Shown: positions 1 through 8,704, numbered from the stretch's first letter. The stretch: 21,414 bases of DNA from Crocinitomicaceae bacterium (GCA_015662935.1 DQTF01000018.1:1-21414), one strand, 5' to 3'. Translations and numbers: made by a program. Notes: generated by a model not told the origin, from the sequence alone.

Positions 1-936
1 AGTTGCTGCAACTGTAACAAAATAACCAGTTACACCTGGAAGTACTGGGTTTACAACAAGCACTCCATTATTATATGGTTCTGTAGTGTTGTTAAGTGTG
101 TTTCCCCAAGCAAATGTAGAAGTAGTACTTGTAATTGTTAAATAAGGTATAGGTGAGATAGTGTAATTAGTTGTGTTAGCTGGAGAAGTCGGAGTCCAAA
201 TCTTTGCTTCAGGTGTTGTAACAGACCAAACACTATTGTTTCTTCCAGGAGTGATATGTGCAACTGTTCCGTCAATGTTTTCTGAACCTTGAACTGCTAA
301 TCCATTATTCCATCCAACTACAATAGGCTTGTTTCCTATATGATATTCAAAAGTGTTAGATCCTTCATTAATGATAACCCCTAAATAGTTACACTCATTA
401 TTAGGTGCGCTAAATGCAATTACATCCTTAAACAAGACGACAAATCGTCGATTAGGTGCAACGCCAAAAGTTTCTGTTCTAATCTCTGCAGCAGGTGAAG
501 CAGTTGAGCTTGGATTCATATCTTGGTATGCTGGCATTAAAGAATTGAACGTCGTTGCAAATGTTGTATTTGGAAACGTCCCAGCCGTTGTTAACCCCCA
601 TGGACAGAATCCTCCAGCATTTGTTAAATCAAAAGAAATAATTCCATTGGATCCAACTACACACTGTGTGTATGTATTCCCATAAAAACTGAAAGAGAAA
701 CCAATATTTACTACTGCCGAATATTGGTCATCAGTTAAAGGATGAATAACTGATGCATTTGTTAAGGCTAAAACATTTGCGCTTCCACTACCTGGATTAC
801 AATCTTCAATGGAAACTGTAGTCCCTATACAGGCATTGACATCAGTGCCAAGACAGATATTTCCAGGAGCTTGTGAAAAAGAGATTGCTGATATGAATGA
901 AATCAGAACGAATAGTAAATAAAGCTTGTTTTTCAT
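1..936 (-). CDS. Large secreted protein, N-terminal part (C-terminus beyond window edge)
   Basis: The reading frame is open from an ATG at 936 to the left edge, giving 312 codons with no stop, so the C-terminus is missing. The protein starts with a Sec signal peptide (MKNKLYLLFVLISF, cleaved near the SFSQ at residues 19-22). A Cys-containing region follows (CLGTDVNACIG, then EDCNPGSG). From about residue 60 there is a nidogen/beta-sandwich-like segment with FSFYGNTYTQCVVGSNGIISFD-type spacing, then Thr/Asn/Ser-rich sequence (TSPANTTNYTISP) as seen in Ig/PKD-like repeats. Large Bacteroidota surface proteins of this build usually end in a T9SS or gliding-motility C-terminal domain, but that end is not visible here. 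I infer a cell-surface or secreted adhesin-like protein; no enzymatic motif is recognised. No clear TAnnTTTG box lies directly upstream. Confidence 0.7.
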   Translation of the reverse strand, partial: MKNKLYLLFVLISFISAISFSQAPGNICLGTDVNACIGTTVSIEDCNPGSGSANVLALTNASVIHPLTDDQYSAVVNIGFSFSFYGNTYTQCVVGSNGIISFDLTNAGGFCPWGLTTAGTFPNTTFATTFNSLMPAYQDMNPSSTASPAAEIRTETFGVAPNRRFVVLFKDVIAFSAPNNECNYLGVIINEGSNTFEYHIGNKPIVVGWNNGLAVQGSENIDGTVAHITPGRNNSVWSVTTPEAKIWTPTSPANTTNYTISPIPYLTITSTTSTFAWGNTLNNTTEPYNNGVLVVNPVLPGVTGYFVTVAAT

Positions 937-1123
937 GTTGAATATGTATTTCTGTGGGTTAGACGAATGCTATTGTAATAAGTTGCCTCTATGGTTAAAA
1001 TATTTTTTTACTAAATAACTTAGGCAAAGGTAAGTCAAATTATCGTTTTAGTAAAATGAAATGATTAAATGTAGTGATTAACTTATAAAAGGCTCACTTC
1101 CTTTTTTTTATTCAAAAATTATT
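937..1123. other. Intergenic region between divergent genes
   Basis: This AT-rich spacer separates the minus-strand secreted protein from gdhA. Apart from the gdhA promoter at its right end I see no ORF, hairpin or repeat in it. Confidence 0.5.
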
Positions 1124-1131
1124 TACTTTTG
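1124..1131 (+). promoter_or_regulatory. Putative -7 promoter box for gdhA
   Basis: TACTTTTG matches the Bacteroidota sigma-A -7 consensus TAnnTTTG. A T-rich stretch about 19 bp upstream (1101-1109) could serve as the -33 element. The box ends 22 bp before the gdhA ATG, so the leader would be about 15-17 nt. Confidence 0.55.
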
Positions 1132-1153
1132 CTTTATAAACAAACTATAAATA

Positions 1154-2506
1154 ATGTCAGATAAATATCAAGCACAAATTGATGCATTCATGGATAAAGT
1201 GAAAGCGTCAAATGGACATGAGACAGAGTTTTTACAAGCTGTTCATGAAGTAGCAGAGGCGGTAATTCCAGTAATCGAAGAGAATACTAAGTATAAGGAT
1301 GCGAAAATCCTCGAAAGAATGGTGGAGCCGGAAAGAACAATCATGTTTAGAGTTCCTTGGATCGATGACAATGGAGACGTTCAAATCAATAGAGGGTACA
1401 GAGTAGAATTTAACTCTGCAATCGGACCTTACAAAGGAGGGTTAAGATTTCATCCTTCTGTTAACTTATCTATCCTTAAGTTTTTAGGATTCGAGCAGGT
1501 ATTTAAAAACTCATTGACAACATTGCCAATGGGTGGTGGTAAAGGTGGCTCTGATTTTGACCCAAAAGGAAAGTCAGACAATGAAGTAATGAAGTTTTGC
1601 CAGTCTTTCATGACAGAATTATGTCGCCATATTGGACCTAACACTGATGTTCCAGCTGGAGATATTGGAGTAGGTGGTCGTGAAATAGGTTACATGTTCG
1701 GACAATATAAGAGAATTAGAAACGAATTCACAGGTATTCTTACTGGAAAAGGTAGAAACTGGGGTGGTTCTTTGATTCGTCCAGAAGCAACTGGTTATGG
1801 AACGGTTTATTTTGCAAAAGAAATGTTGGCAACAAAAAAAGATTCTTTTCAAGGGAAGACGGTTGTTATTTCAGGTTCTGGAAATGTAGCGCAATATGCT
1901 TGTGAAAAAGTAACTCAATTAGGAGGTAAGGTCGTAACACTTTCTGATTCTAAAGGTTTCATTCACGATGCTGATGGTATCGATACTGAGAAATTAGCTT
2001 GGATCATGGATCTAAAAAATAATAGAAGAGGTAGAATCAAAGAGTATGCAGATCAATTTGCAAGCGCAACATATACAGAAGGTTCTAGACCTTGGAGTAC
2101 TAAGTGTGACGTTGCTCTTCCTTGTGCTACTCAAAATGAATTGAATGGTGATGAGGCTGCAACTTTGTTAGCAAATGGCTGTATTTGTGTTGTAGAAGGA
2201 GCAAATATGCCTACTACTCCAGATGCAATTGAGAAATTTGCAGCAGCAAAAATCTTGTTCGCTCCAGGAAAAGCTTCAAATGCTGGTGGTGTTGCAACTT
2301 CTGGTTTAGAAATGTCTCAAAATTCTTTACGCCTTTCTTGGACTGCTGAAGAAGTAGATGAGAAATTACACAATATCATGGTTTCAATTCACGAAGCTTG
2401 TGTAAAGTATGGAACAGAAGGAGGATACACTGATTATGTGAAAGGAGCAAACATTGCTGGTTTCATTAAAGTAGCAGACTCAATGTTAGACCAAGGATTG
2501 GTTTAA
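1154..2506 (+). CDS. gdhA: NADP-type glutamate dehydrogenase (hexameric, ~450 aa)
   Basis: Catalyses the reversible reductive amination of 2-oxoglutarate with ammonia to glutamate in the cytosol. The 450-residue length is typical of the small hexameric GDH family. The N-terminal substrate domain has KGGLRF (94-99, substrate-binding Lys94), PMGGGKGG (125-132, catalytic Lys130) and PAGDIGVGGRE (167-177, catalytic Asp170). The Rossmann domain follows with GSGNVA at 241-246. Near the C-terminus the motif SNAGGVATSGLEMSQN is intact. No key residue is missing. NADPH preference is inferred from resemblance to the assimilatory type, not proven. The gene is monocistronic, with its own promoter box at 1124 and a strong terminator directly downstream. 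Confidence 0.95.
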   Translation: MSDKYQAQIDAFMDKVKASNGHETEFLQAVHEVAEAVIPVIEENTKYKDAKILERMVEPERTIMFRVPWIDDNGDVQINRGYRVEFNSAIGPYKGGLRFHPSVNLSILKFLGFEQVFKNSLTTLPMGGGKGGSDFDPKGKSDNEVMKFCQSFMTELCRHIGPNTDVPAGDIGVGGREIGYMFGQYKRIRNEFTGILTGKGRNWGGSLIRPEATGYGTVYFAKEMLATKKDSFQGKTVVISGSGNVAQYACEKVTQLGGKVVTLSDSKGFIHDADGIDTEKLAWIMDLKNNRRGRIKEYADQFASATYTEGSRPWSTKCDVALPCATQNELNGDEAATLLANGCICVVEGANMPTTPDAIEKFAAAKILFAPGKASNAGGVATSGLEMSQNSLRLSWTAEEVDEKLHNIMVSIHEACVKYGTEGGYTDYVKGANIAGFIKVADSMLDQGLV

Positions 2507-2524
2507 AACAAAACAATAATTAGT

Positions 2525-2559
2525 AAAAGTCGGCATTGCAATAATGCCGACTTTTTTTT
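2525..2559 (+). terminator. Rho-independent terminator of gdhA
   Basis: A perfect 10-bp stem, AGTCGGCATT (2528-2537) with AATGCCGACT (2543-2552), and a 5-nt loop GCAAT. The stem is extended by A-T pairs and followed by a T8 tract. It lies 18 bp after the gdhA stop. Confidence 0.92.
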
Positions 2560-2615
2560 GTCAATTATTCCGATGAATAATCTCTGAATCTTCAAATCTT
2601 TCCATTAATAATTCT

Positions 2616-2623
2616 TAATTTTA
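2616..2623 (+). promoter_or_regulatory. Weak -7-like box upstream of the E1 dehydrogenase
   Basis: TAATTTTA fits TAnnTTTG except for the last base. It ends 6 bp before the ATG at 2630, so a transcript from it would be nearly leaderless, as proposed for several other genes here. Confidence 0.35.
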
Positions 2624-2629
2624 TACCCT

Positions 2630-4630
2630 ATGCCAGTTCTAGATAAACGTAAAATTGAATACAATCGTCAAGGGTTTGATGATGCAGAATTACTTTCTAT
2701 TTATAAGAAATTACTTCGACCAAGATTAATTGAAGAGAAGATGCTCATTCTTCTACGCCAAGGGAAAATCACAAAATGGTTCTCAGGTTGGGGGCAAGAA
2801 GCAATCTCTGTTGGTACAACTATCGCCATGGATAGAGAGGAGTATATCTTTCCGATGCACCGAAATTTAGGTGTTTTTACAACAAGGAAAATTCCACTGA
2901 GTAGGTTGTTTGCACAATTTCAAGGTAAGGAATTAGGGTTCACTAAAGGTAGAGATCGTTCTTTTCATTTTGGAACGCAAGAGTATAAAATTATAGGAAT
3001 GATATCTCATCTAGGCCCTCAATTAGCATTGGCTGGTGGAGTAGGACTGGCTTCTAAAATTAGAGATGAGAAAAAAGCAACTTTAGTTTTTACAGGTGAT
3101 GGAGGAGCGAGTGAAGGCGATTTTCACGAAGCGCTAAATGTAGCTTCTGTTTGGGATTTACCTGTGATTTTTGCTATTGAGAATAACAGATGGGGACTAT
3201 CAACTCCTTCTGAAGAACAATATAAATTCAAGCAATTTATTGATAAAGGAATTGGTTATGGAATGAAAGCTGTACAAGTAAACGGAAACAATATTTTAGA
3301 AGTTATTTCTACCGTTCGTCAGTTGGCAGAGGAAATGAGAAAAGATCCTAAACCAGTCTTATTGGAATTGATGTCGTTCAGAATGAGAGGTCATGAAGAA
3401 GCATCTGGAACGAAGTATTATCCTGAAGGAATTCAAGATGAATGGGAAGAATTTGATCCGTTAGTTAACTATACAGAATTCTTAAAGAAGGAAGGTGTTC
3501 TTTCTGAAGAGGTTGAAGAATTATATAGAAAAGAAATAAAGAAAGAAATTCAAGATGGTTTGGACATTGCTTATGCAGAACCAGATGTCATTCCAAATAT
3601 GGAATCTGAATTTGAAGATTTATATGCGCCTTACGTTCAGAAAGTCCAGATAGCAACAGGACCAAAATCTGAAAAGCGTTTTGTCGATGCGATTCAAGAT
3701 GGTTTGCGTCAATCAATGGAAAAGTACGATGATTTAATCATTATGGGACAAGATGTTGCAGAATACGGAGGTGTTTTTAAAATCACTGAGGGTTTTGTAG
3801 AGCAATTCGGAAAAGATAGAGTGAGAAACACACCAATATGCGAGTCAGCAATTGTTGGTGCTGGACTTGGTTTGTCAATTGCGGGAATGAAAGCAGTTGT
3901 CGAAATGCAATTTGCAGATTTCGTGACATGTGGTTTCAATCAAATAGTCAATAACCTAGCAAAAATTCATTGGCGCTGGGGACAGAATGCAGATGTTGTG
4001 GTGAGAATGCCGACAGGGGCAGGTTCTGCAGCAGGTCCATTTCATTCTCAAAGCAATGAAGCATGGTTCACCCATACGCCTGGTTTAAAGGTTGTTTTTC
4101 CTTCTTCACCTTATGAAGCAAAAGGTCTATTGACGGCAGCGATTGAAGATCCAAATCCTGTAATGGTTTTTGAGCATAAATTCTTGTACAGAAGTATCAG
4201 AGAGGATATTCCAGATGATTATTATACGATTGAAATTGGGAAAGCAAACACCATTGCTGAAGGAGAGGATATCACAATCATTACATACGGGATGGGAGTT
4301 CATTGGGCAAAAGCCTATGCAGAAAAGAATCCAAATATCTCTATGGAGATTTTGGATTTAAGAACATTGCTACCTCTTGATACCGATGCAATTTATGCTG
4401 CTGCCAAGAAAACAGGAAAAGTAATCGTTCTTCATGAAGATTGCATGACGGGTGGAATCGGTGGAGAAATCGTTGCACTTATTTCTGAGAATTGCTTCGA
4501 GTTTTTAGACGCTCCAGTAAAAAGAGTTGCTTCATTGGATACACCTATTCCTTTTGCAGGACAACTAGAAGAACAATTCTTACCAAAAGCTAGATTAGAT
4601 GAAGCTGTATCTGGGTTGATGAAGTATTGA
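2630..4630 (+). CDS. Fused alpha/beta E1 component of a 2-oxoacid dehydrogenase complex
   Basis: Thiamine-diphosphate-dependent decarboxylation of a 2-oxoacid (branched-chain 2-oxoisovalerate or pyruvate type) and transfer to the lipoyl domain of E2, in the cytosol. The 666-residue chain joins both E1 subunits. The alpha half (about 1-335) has HRN at about 77-79, the RDRSFHFG segment, and the ThDP/Mg motif GDG (156-158) to ENN (184-186). The beta half (about 345-666) has MGQDVAEYGGVFKITEG, the activating Glu405 in PICESAIVGAGLG, and the transketolase C-terminal domain. Such fusions are common in Bacteroidota. Substrate choice cannot be read from sequence; the branched-chain type looks likelier. 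No E2 or E3 gene is adjacent. It lies after the gdhA terminator, so it probably has its own promoter. Confidence 0.9.
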   Translation: MPVLDKRKIEYNRQGFDDAELLSIYKKLLRPRLIEEKMLILLRQGKITKWFSGWGQEAISVGTTIAMDREEYIFPMHRNLGVFTTRKIPLSRLFAQFQGKELGFTKGRDRSFHFGTQEYKIIGMISHLGPQLALAGGVGLASKIRDEKKATLVFTGDGGASEGDFHEALNVASVWDLPVIFAIENNRWGLSTPSEEQYKFKQFIDKGIGYGMKAVQVNGNNILEVISTVRQLAEEMRKDPKPVLLELMSFRMRGHEEASGTKYYPEGIQDEWEEFDPLVNYTEFLKKEGVLSEEVEELYRKEIKKEIQDGLDIAYAEPDVIPNMESEFEDLYAPYVQKVQIATGPKSEKRFVDAIQDGLRQSMEKYDDLIIMGQDVAEYGGVFKITEGFVEQFGKDRVRNTPICESAIVGAGLGLSIAGMKAVVEMQFADFVTCGFNQIVNNLAKIHWRWGQNADVVVRMPTGAGSAAGPFHSQSNEAWFTHTPGLKVVFPSSPYEAKGLLTAAIEDPNPVMVFEHKFLYRSIREDIPDDYYTIEIGKANTIAEGEDITIITYGMGVHWAKAYAEKNPNISMEILDLRTLLPLDTDAIYAAAKKTGKVIVLHEDCMTGGIGGEIVALISENCFEFLDAPVKRVASLDTPIPFAGQLEEQFLPKARLDEAVSGLMKY

Positions 4631-4636
4631 TTTAAG

Positions 4637-4714
4637 ATGCGGGAAAGAATAAAGATTGTTTTCAATACATTTATTGAAGCTATTCAAGCGATTATTCATT
4701 CATTTTTGGGGTAA
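4637..4714 (+). CDS. Possible 25-aa amphipathic small protein
   Basis: A short ORF starts 6 bp after the E1 stop codon: MRERIKIVFNTFIEAIQAII, ending in HSFLG. Basic residues cluster at the N-terminus and hydrophobic residues recur every 3-4 positions, as in a membrane-associating amphipathic helix. It could be translated by coupling to the E1 gene. There is no family match I recognise, and an ORF this short can arise by chance, so confidence is low. Confidence 0.22.
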   Translation: MRERIKIVFNTFIEAIQAIIHSFLG

Positions 4715-4782
4715 AGAGTTAAAAAGAAATTCTTCATCCTAAATGAAGACATATCTATTGAAAGTTTACTGAAATAACCCAC

Positions 4783-4818
4783 AAAAAAAAAGACCTTTCT
4801 AAAAAGGTCTCTTCTTTA
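4783..4818. terminator. Bidirectional terminator, mainly for the minus-strand lolA-like gene
   Basis: A perfect 8-bp stem, AGACCTTT (4791-4798) and AAAGGTCT (4803-4810), with loop CTAA. An A-tract at 4783-4790 reads as a T-tract on the minus strand just after the stop at 4835. A weaker T-rich tail on the plus strand could also end transcription from the E1 side. Confidence 0.85.
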
Positions 4819-4834
4819 TATTATTTCTTTTTTG

Positions 4835-5470
4835 CTAATCTTCAATAACCGTATATCCAGGGTATTTTTTAGAACTGAATACAAACTTAGAATCTGCAAT
4901 TGTTGGGTTTGGCTTGTAAACTTTCAATCTGTAAGTCATAACCGTTGCATCTTTTGTTTTGATAATTACCTTCTTTAAATCTTCTTTTGCTTTAGAGATG
5001 TATAAAATGATGGTGTGGTACTCAACACTTCCTGGATTCTTTGGATACAAGTAAATGACATGCATCTTTTCTCCGTTAATCGTTGTTTCTTTCCCCATCT
5101 TGTTCTTAAAACCATCTTCCCAGATTGTCATTAATTTACGAGGGTTCATTACATCTTCTTCTTCGTCAGCGTCAGAAACATAAACTGATTTCTCTTCTTT
5201 TACAATCATCCAAGTTTTAAGACCATTTGAGATAATAGTATTATCACCAAAAGATGCGTAGAATTTATTGTTCTTTACCCAACCTTTCCCAGTGTCCGTA
5301 GTGTTTGTGCCGGCAGTACTATTTTTAGTGGTAGAACTAAATTCAATGTAAAAAGATTTATGCGTCTTCATTTTCTTAGAAAGACGATCTAAAACTGACT
5401 GCGAACTAACCTGGCTAAAAGAGATAGCAGAGAAAGAAAGAAGTGTTAAAAGTGTGAATAAAATTTTCAT
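4835..5470 (-). CDS. LolA-like outer-membrane lipoprotein carrier protein
   Basis: Predicted periplasmic chaperone of the LolA/LolB fold that shuttles lipoproteins toward the outer membrane. I chose the ATG at 5470 (211 aa) over the upstream in-frame ATG at 5509, because it begins directly with a signal peptide (MKILFTLLTLLSFSAISFSQ) and the longer form would overlap the upstream gene. The mature part fits the family: SQSVLDRLSKKMKTHKSFYIEFSS-type opening, the strand GKGWVKNNKFYASFGDNTIISNG split by short turns, and ISKAKEDLKKVIIKTKD near the end. A DADEEEDVMNP acidic insert sits mid-protein. There is no lipobox, so it should be soluble. It is 19 bp downstream of the hydrolase gene and likely cotranscribed. 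Divergence in this family makes exact orthology to E. coli LolA uncertain. Confidence 0.75.
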   Translation of the reverse strand: MKILFTLLTLLSFSAISFSQVSSQSVLDRLSKKMKTHKSFYIEFSSTTKNSTAGTNTTDTGKGWVKNNKFYASFGDNTIISNGLKTWMIVKEEKSVYVSDADEEEDVMNPRKLMTIWEDGFKNKMGKETTINGEKMHVIYLYPKNPGSVEYHTIILYISKAKEDLKKVIIKTKDATVMTYRLKVYKPNPTIADSKFVFSSKKYPGYTVIED

Positions 5471-5489
5471 ATTTAATATTTTCAAAGTG

Positions 5490-6146
5490 TTAATCAGAAA
5501 CTGTGCCAAAAGGTTTACTGTTCTGAATTTCTTTTAAGAGGTCATTTAATGTTTTTGCATCTATATCATGTCCTCCTTGATAAGCTGTTGTTTTAAAGCC
5601 CAAAGATAAGAATTGTTCAGTTAATAAGTGTCGTTTTTCAGCATCAAAGAATTCATCATTATCCCCAATAACAAAATAATTGTTCTCTTCTTTTTTCAAA
5701 TACTCCGCATTCTTGCTATCTAGAGGAAAGTCACTCCCCCAAATAATGGTTGCGTCAAAATGAACAGATTGATTCATCTTCCACCGAGCGGCGGTTGCTC
5801 CTCCTTGTGAGAATCCGAGAAGAATTCTTTTTTCTATCGGGTACTGTTTTGAAATTTGCTCATCCAAAGAATTGAGGTAAGAAAGGTTGTCCATAATATC
5901 TGTTTCTCGTGCCTCTTTTGTCATCCAAGATGCGCCAACTCTTCCGTAATTCCCCTTTAAATAAAAACGATGCATACCCTCTGGAGCAACGATAAGAATC
6001 GATGAATCAACCGATTGAAACTTTCGGATAAAGAATTTTACCAACTGTCCATAACCATGCAACACATATAGCACGGTTTTTGCTTGAGGGGAATCGTTCA
6101 GAATTTGATACCTGAATGTTTTTTTATGCTGAAAATTAATTTCCAT
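5490..6146 (-). CDS. Alpha/beta hydrolase (serine esterase-like)
   Basis: Cytosolic alpha/beta-hydrolase-fold protein of 218 aa from the ATG at 6146. That start sits 5 bp after a -7 box; an alternative start at 6209 would overlap the divergent TonB receptor gene and lacks this support. HGYG (30-33) marks the oxyanion region, GFSQGG (111-116) is the nucleophile elbow with Ser113, GDNDEF supplies Asp162 or Asp164, and GGHD supplies His193, so the catalytic triad looks complete. The pattern resembles phospholipase/carboxylesterase-type esterases. The substrate is unknown. It heads a two-gene unit with the LolA-like gene. Confidence 0.8.
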   Translation of the reverse strand: MEINFQHKKTFRYQILNDSPQAKTVLYVLHGYGQLVKFFIRKFQSVDSSILIVAPEGMHRFYLKGNYGRVGASWMTKEARETDIMDNLSYLNSLDEQISKQYPIEKRILLGFSQGGATAARWKMNQSVHFDATIIWGSDFPLDSKNAEYLKKEENNYFVIGDNDEFFDAEKRHLLTEQFLSLGFKTTAYQGGHDIDAKTLNDLLKEIQNSKPFGTVSD

Positions 6147-6151
6147 TGGAA

Positions 6152-6159
6152 CAAATATA
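6152..6159 (-). promoter_or_regulatory. -7 box for the hydrolase/lolA-like unit
   Basis: On the minus strand this reads TATATTTG, an exact match to TAnnTTTG, ending 5 bp before the ATG at 6146. It implies a leaderless or near-leaderless transcript and supports that start over the one at 6209. Confidence 0.6.
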
Positions 6160-6180
6160 GTAGTAAGTACATTAATAAAG

Positions 6181-6188
6181 TACTTTTG
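6181..6188 (+). promoter_or_regulatory. -7 box for the TonB receptor gene
   Basis: TACTTTTG matches TAnnTTTG and ends 5 bp before the ATG at 6194. Its -33 element would fall in the region holding the opposing hydrolase promoter's -7 box. Confidence 0.6.
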
Positions 6189-6193
6189 CACCC

Positions 6194-8620
6194 ATGTTAA
6201 AATTGCCAATCATACTCGTTGTGTTGTTTGCTTGTTGTAGCATTGGTTTTTTGCATGCGCAAGAGATTACCATCCTCGATGAGGTTACGCAAGAAAGAAT
6301 TCCGGGAGTTAAGATTTATTCCATTCATCCCAAAGTACAAAAGATAGCAAATATTGATGGACGATTTAGATTAGAACCATTCATTCATTGCGATTCTATT
6401 TTTATTGCTTACAAAGGATTTGAAACGAAAATGTACAGTTATGATGAACTAAAAAAAGAAGTTTGGATTGAACTGAAAGAATTTCATTTGGCAGTTTCTG
6501 AAATGGTGGTTTCGGCATCTCGGTGGAAAGAAGACAAAGCAAAATCTCCTGTGAGAATAACAAAGATCAACCTGAAAGACGCAGCATTGTTAGAGCCTCA
6601 AACTGCGGCTGATTTATTAGAATCCAGCGGGTATGTTTTCGTGCAAAAAAGTCAATTTGCTGGAGGTTCTCCACAATTAAGAGGCTTTGGGACCAACCGA
6701 GTAATGCTAGTTGTAGATGGTGTGAGAATGAACAATGCTATTTTTCGTTCTGGTAATTTGCAGAATGTCATTTCTATTGATGGTAATTCATTGGAATCGG
6801 CAGAAATTCAGTTTGGACCGGGAGCAGTCCTCTACGGAAGTGATGCAATTGGTGGTGTTATGAACTTCACAACCTTACTTCCGAAGTTTGCACAAGACTC
6901 TCTAAAAGCAGAAATAAAAACGACTGCATTTACGCGCTATTCTTCTTCAAGCAACGAATCAACTTCTCATTTGAGTTTTAATTTTGGAAAAGAAAAATGG
7001 GCAACGATTAGCTCAGTTACTTATTCTCGTTTTGGAGATTTAACAACGGGAAAATTTGGAAATTCTTATTTCTTAAGACCATCCTATCAACAAAGAATAA
7101 ATGGAATTGATTCTACGGTGACCAATCCGAATCCTCGAAAACAAATCAATACGGAATACAGTCAAATCAATTTATTGCACAAAGCGCATTTTAAACCGAA
7201 TAAAAAATGGTTGTTGACTTATTCTTTCTTATTCTCGCAATCTTCCGATGCTCCAAGATATGACCGATTGACATTGGATAAAAACGAGGATGGAGTTTTA
7301 GACAATGCAGAATGGTACTACGGTCCACAAAAATGGATGATGAATCAGTTTACGTTTGTGAACCAACCGACTAAAAAGAAGTTCTACGATCAACTAAAAA
7401 TGAACCTTGCTTATCAGAAATTTAACGAAAGCAGAAACGATAGAAAAACAGGTAGTTCTGCAATACGAAGACAATTTGAACAAGTCGATGCATTCTCTTT
7501 GAATATTGATTTCCACAAAGAATGGGCAAAGCGAACAACCTTTGTTTATGGTCTTGAAGGAGTGTTTAATTTAATTAGCTCTGAAGCACATAAAGAATCA
7601 ATCATCGATAATTCTCAGACAATTATCATTCCTCGCTATCCTGACCAAAGTACATGGCAAACTTATGGTGTATATGCAGATTTAAAACATGCACTTTCTG
7701 AAAAATGGACCATCAATTCAGGAATCAGATACAGCCTGTATTTTGTAGATGCTCAGTTTGATACTTCTTTGTTTGCTTTTCCAGTTACAGAAATGTCTAA
7801 TCAAAATAGTGCATTAAACGGAAGTCTTGGTTTTGTTTTGAATTCATCGAAGCAGTCAAAGTATTACCTTAATTTATCGACAGGATTCAGAGCACCGAAC
7901 ATAGATGACTTCGGAAAGGTCTTTGACTCAGAGCCTGGTAATGTAATTGTGCCGAATGTTAATTTGAAGCCAGAATATGCGTACAATACAGAACTTGGTT
8001 TTGCCAAAGCGTTCAAAAGTGTTTTGAAAATTGACGGTGCTGTTTATTACACCTATTTGCAAGATGCACTCGCTCGTTCTCCTTTTCAATTTAATGGACA
8101 AGACAGTATTTTATACGAAGGAACATTGAGTCAAGTTTTGGCGATTCAGAATAATAGCAATGCTTATGTTTATGGAACGCAAGCAGGAATAGAATTAATA
8201 ATTGGCAAAGGATTCAGTGTGAAGTCAACAATCAATTACCAAAAAGGTTCTACCTATAATTTAGATTCTGCTACTTACTTTCCAAAGACGCACGTAGCTC
8301 CTGTTTTCGGGAGAACAAGCCTCGGATTTAAGCGCAGACACTTGCATTTAGAATTGTATCTTGTTTATCAAGGAGAAATGAAAGCAGAGAATTTGCCTTT
8401 ACAAGAACGCAACGATTTTACCTATGCAAAAGATGATAATGGCAATCGTTTTACACCATCTTGGTACACGTTAAATTTTAAAGGAGCCTACTTTTTTAAT
8501 AAGCATTTATCTATGAATGCTGGCGTAGAGAATATCACCAATCAATTGTACCGAACTTTTGGCTCTGGTGTTTCTGCGAGTGGAGTGAATGTTACAGTTT
8601 CGTTGAAGGCGGTGTTTTAG
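6194..8620 (+). CDS. TonB-dependent outer-membrane receptor
   Basis: An 808-aa outer-membrane transporter that imports a ligand using TonB energy. After the signal peptide (about 1-22, ending LHAQ) comes a carboxypeptidase-regulatory-like domain (EITILDEVTQERIPGVKI to WIELKEF, about 23-98). Next is a plug domain (about 105-230) with GGSPQLRGFGTNRVMLVVDG and LYGSDAIGGVMNF, then a 22-strand-type barrel ending in aromatic/hydrophobic alternation (VNVTVSLKAVF). The plug and the FRAP box at 565-568 resemble the hemoglobin/heme receptor group. However, the stretch between FRAP and the NVNLKPE box has no histidine, although heme receptors of the HemR type use one there. The ligand is therefore unassigned; a metal or another chelate is possible. 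Confidence 0.9.
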   Translation: MLKLPIILVVLFACCSIGFLHAQEITILDEVTQERIPGVKIYSIHPKVQKIANIDGRFRLEPFIHCDSIFIAYKGFETKMYSYDELKKEVWIELKEFHLAVSEMVVSASRWKEDKAKSPVRITKINLKDAALLEPQTAADLLESSGYVFVQKSQFAGGSPQLRGFGTNRVMLVVDGVRMNNAIFRSGNLQNVISIDGNSLESAEIQFGPGAVLYGSDAIGGVMNFTTLLPKFAQDSLKAEIKTTAFTRYSSSSNESTSHLSFNFGKEKWATISSVTYSRFGDLTTGKFGNSYFLRPSYQQRINGIDSTVTNPNPRKQINTEYSQINLLHKAHFKPNKKWLLTYSFLFSQSSDAPRYDRLTLDKNEDGVLDNAEWYYGPQKWMMNQFTFVNQPTKKKFYDQLKMNLAYQKFNESRNDRKTGSSAIRRQFEQVDAFSLNIDFHKEWAKRTTFVYGLEGVFNLISSEAHKESIIDNSQTIIIPRYPDQSTWQTYGVYADLKHALSEKWTINSGIRYSLYFVDAQFDTSLFAFPVTEMSNQNSALNGSLGFVLNSSKQSKYYLNLSTGFRAPNIDDFGKVFDSEPGNVIVPNVNLKPEYAYNTELGFAKAFKSVLKIDGAVYYTYLQDALARSPFQFNGQDSILYEGTLSQVLAIQNNSNAYVYGTQAGIELIIGKGFSVKSTINYQKGSTYNLDSATYFPKTHVAPVFGRTSLGFKRRHLHLELYLVYQGEMKAENLPLQERNDFTYAKDDNGNRFTPSWYTLNFKGAYFFNKHLSMNAGVENITNQLYRTFGSGVSASGVNVTVSLKAVF

Positions 8621-8704
8621 GAGCGTTGGAATATTGGAGCATTCGATAAATTTTGCTTCGGAGAAAGTAACTCGACTTGAATATTTTACATTAAACGGTT
8701 CTTC

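Noticed and set aside
1450..1852. Two minus-strand ORFs inside gdhA
   Set aside because: They are antisense shadows of a highly conserved coding region, with no start signal and no family resemblance.
4170..4361. 63-aa plus-strand ORF inside the E1 gene
   Set aside because: It overlaps conserved E1-beta sequence in another frame and its translation has no recognisable features.
5471..5509. N-terminal extension of the LolA-like protein
   Set aside because: The 13 extra residues precede a complete signal peptide and would overlap the upstream stop codon; the ATG at 5470 fits better.
6147..6209. N-terminal extension of the hydrolase to an ATG at 6209
   Set aside because: It would overlap the receptor gene and remove the promoter box 5 bp before the ATG at 6146.
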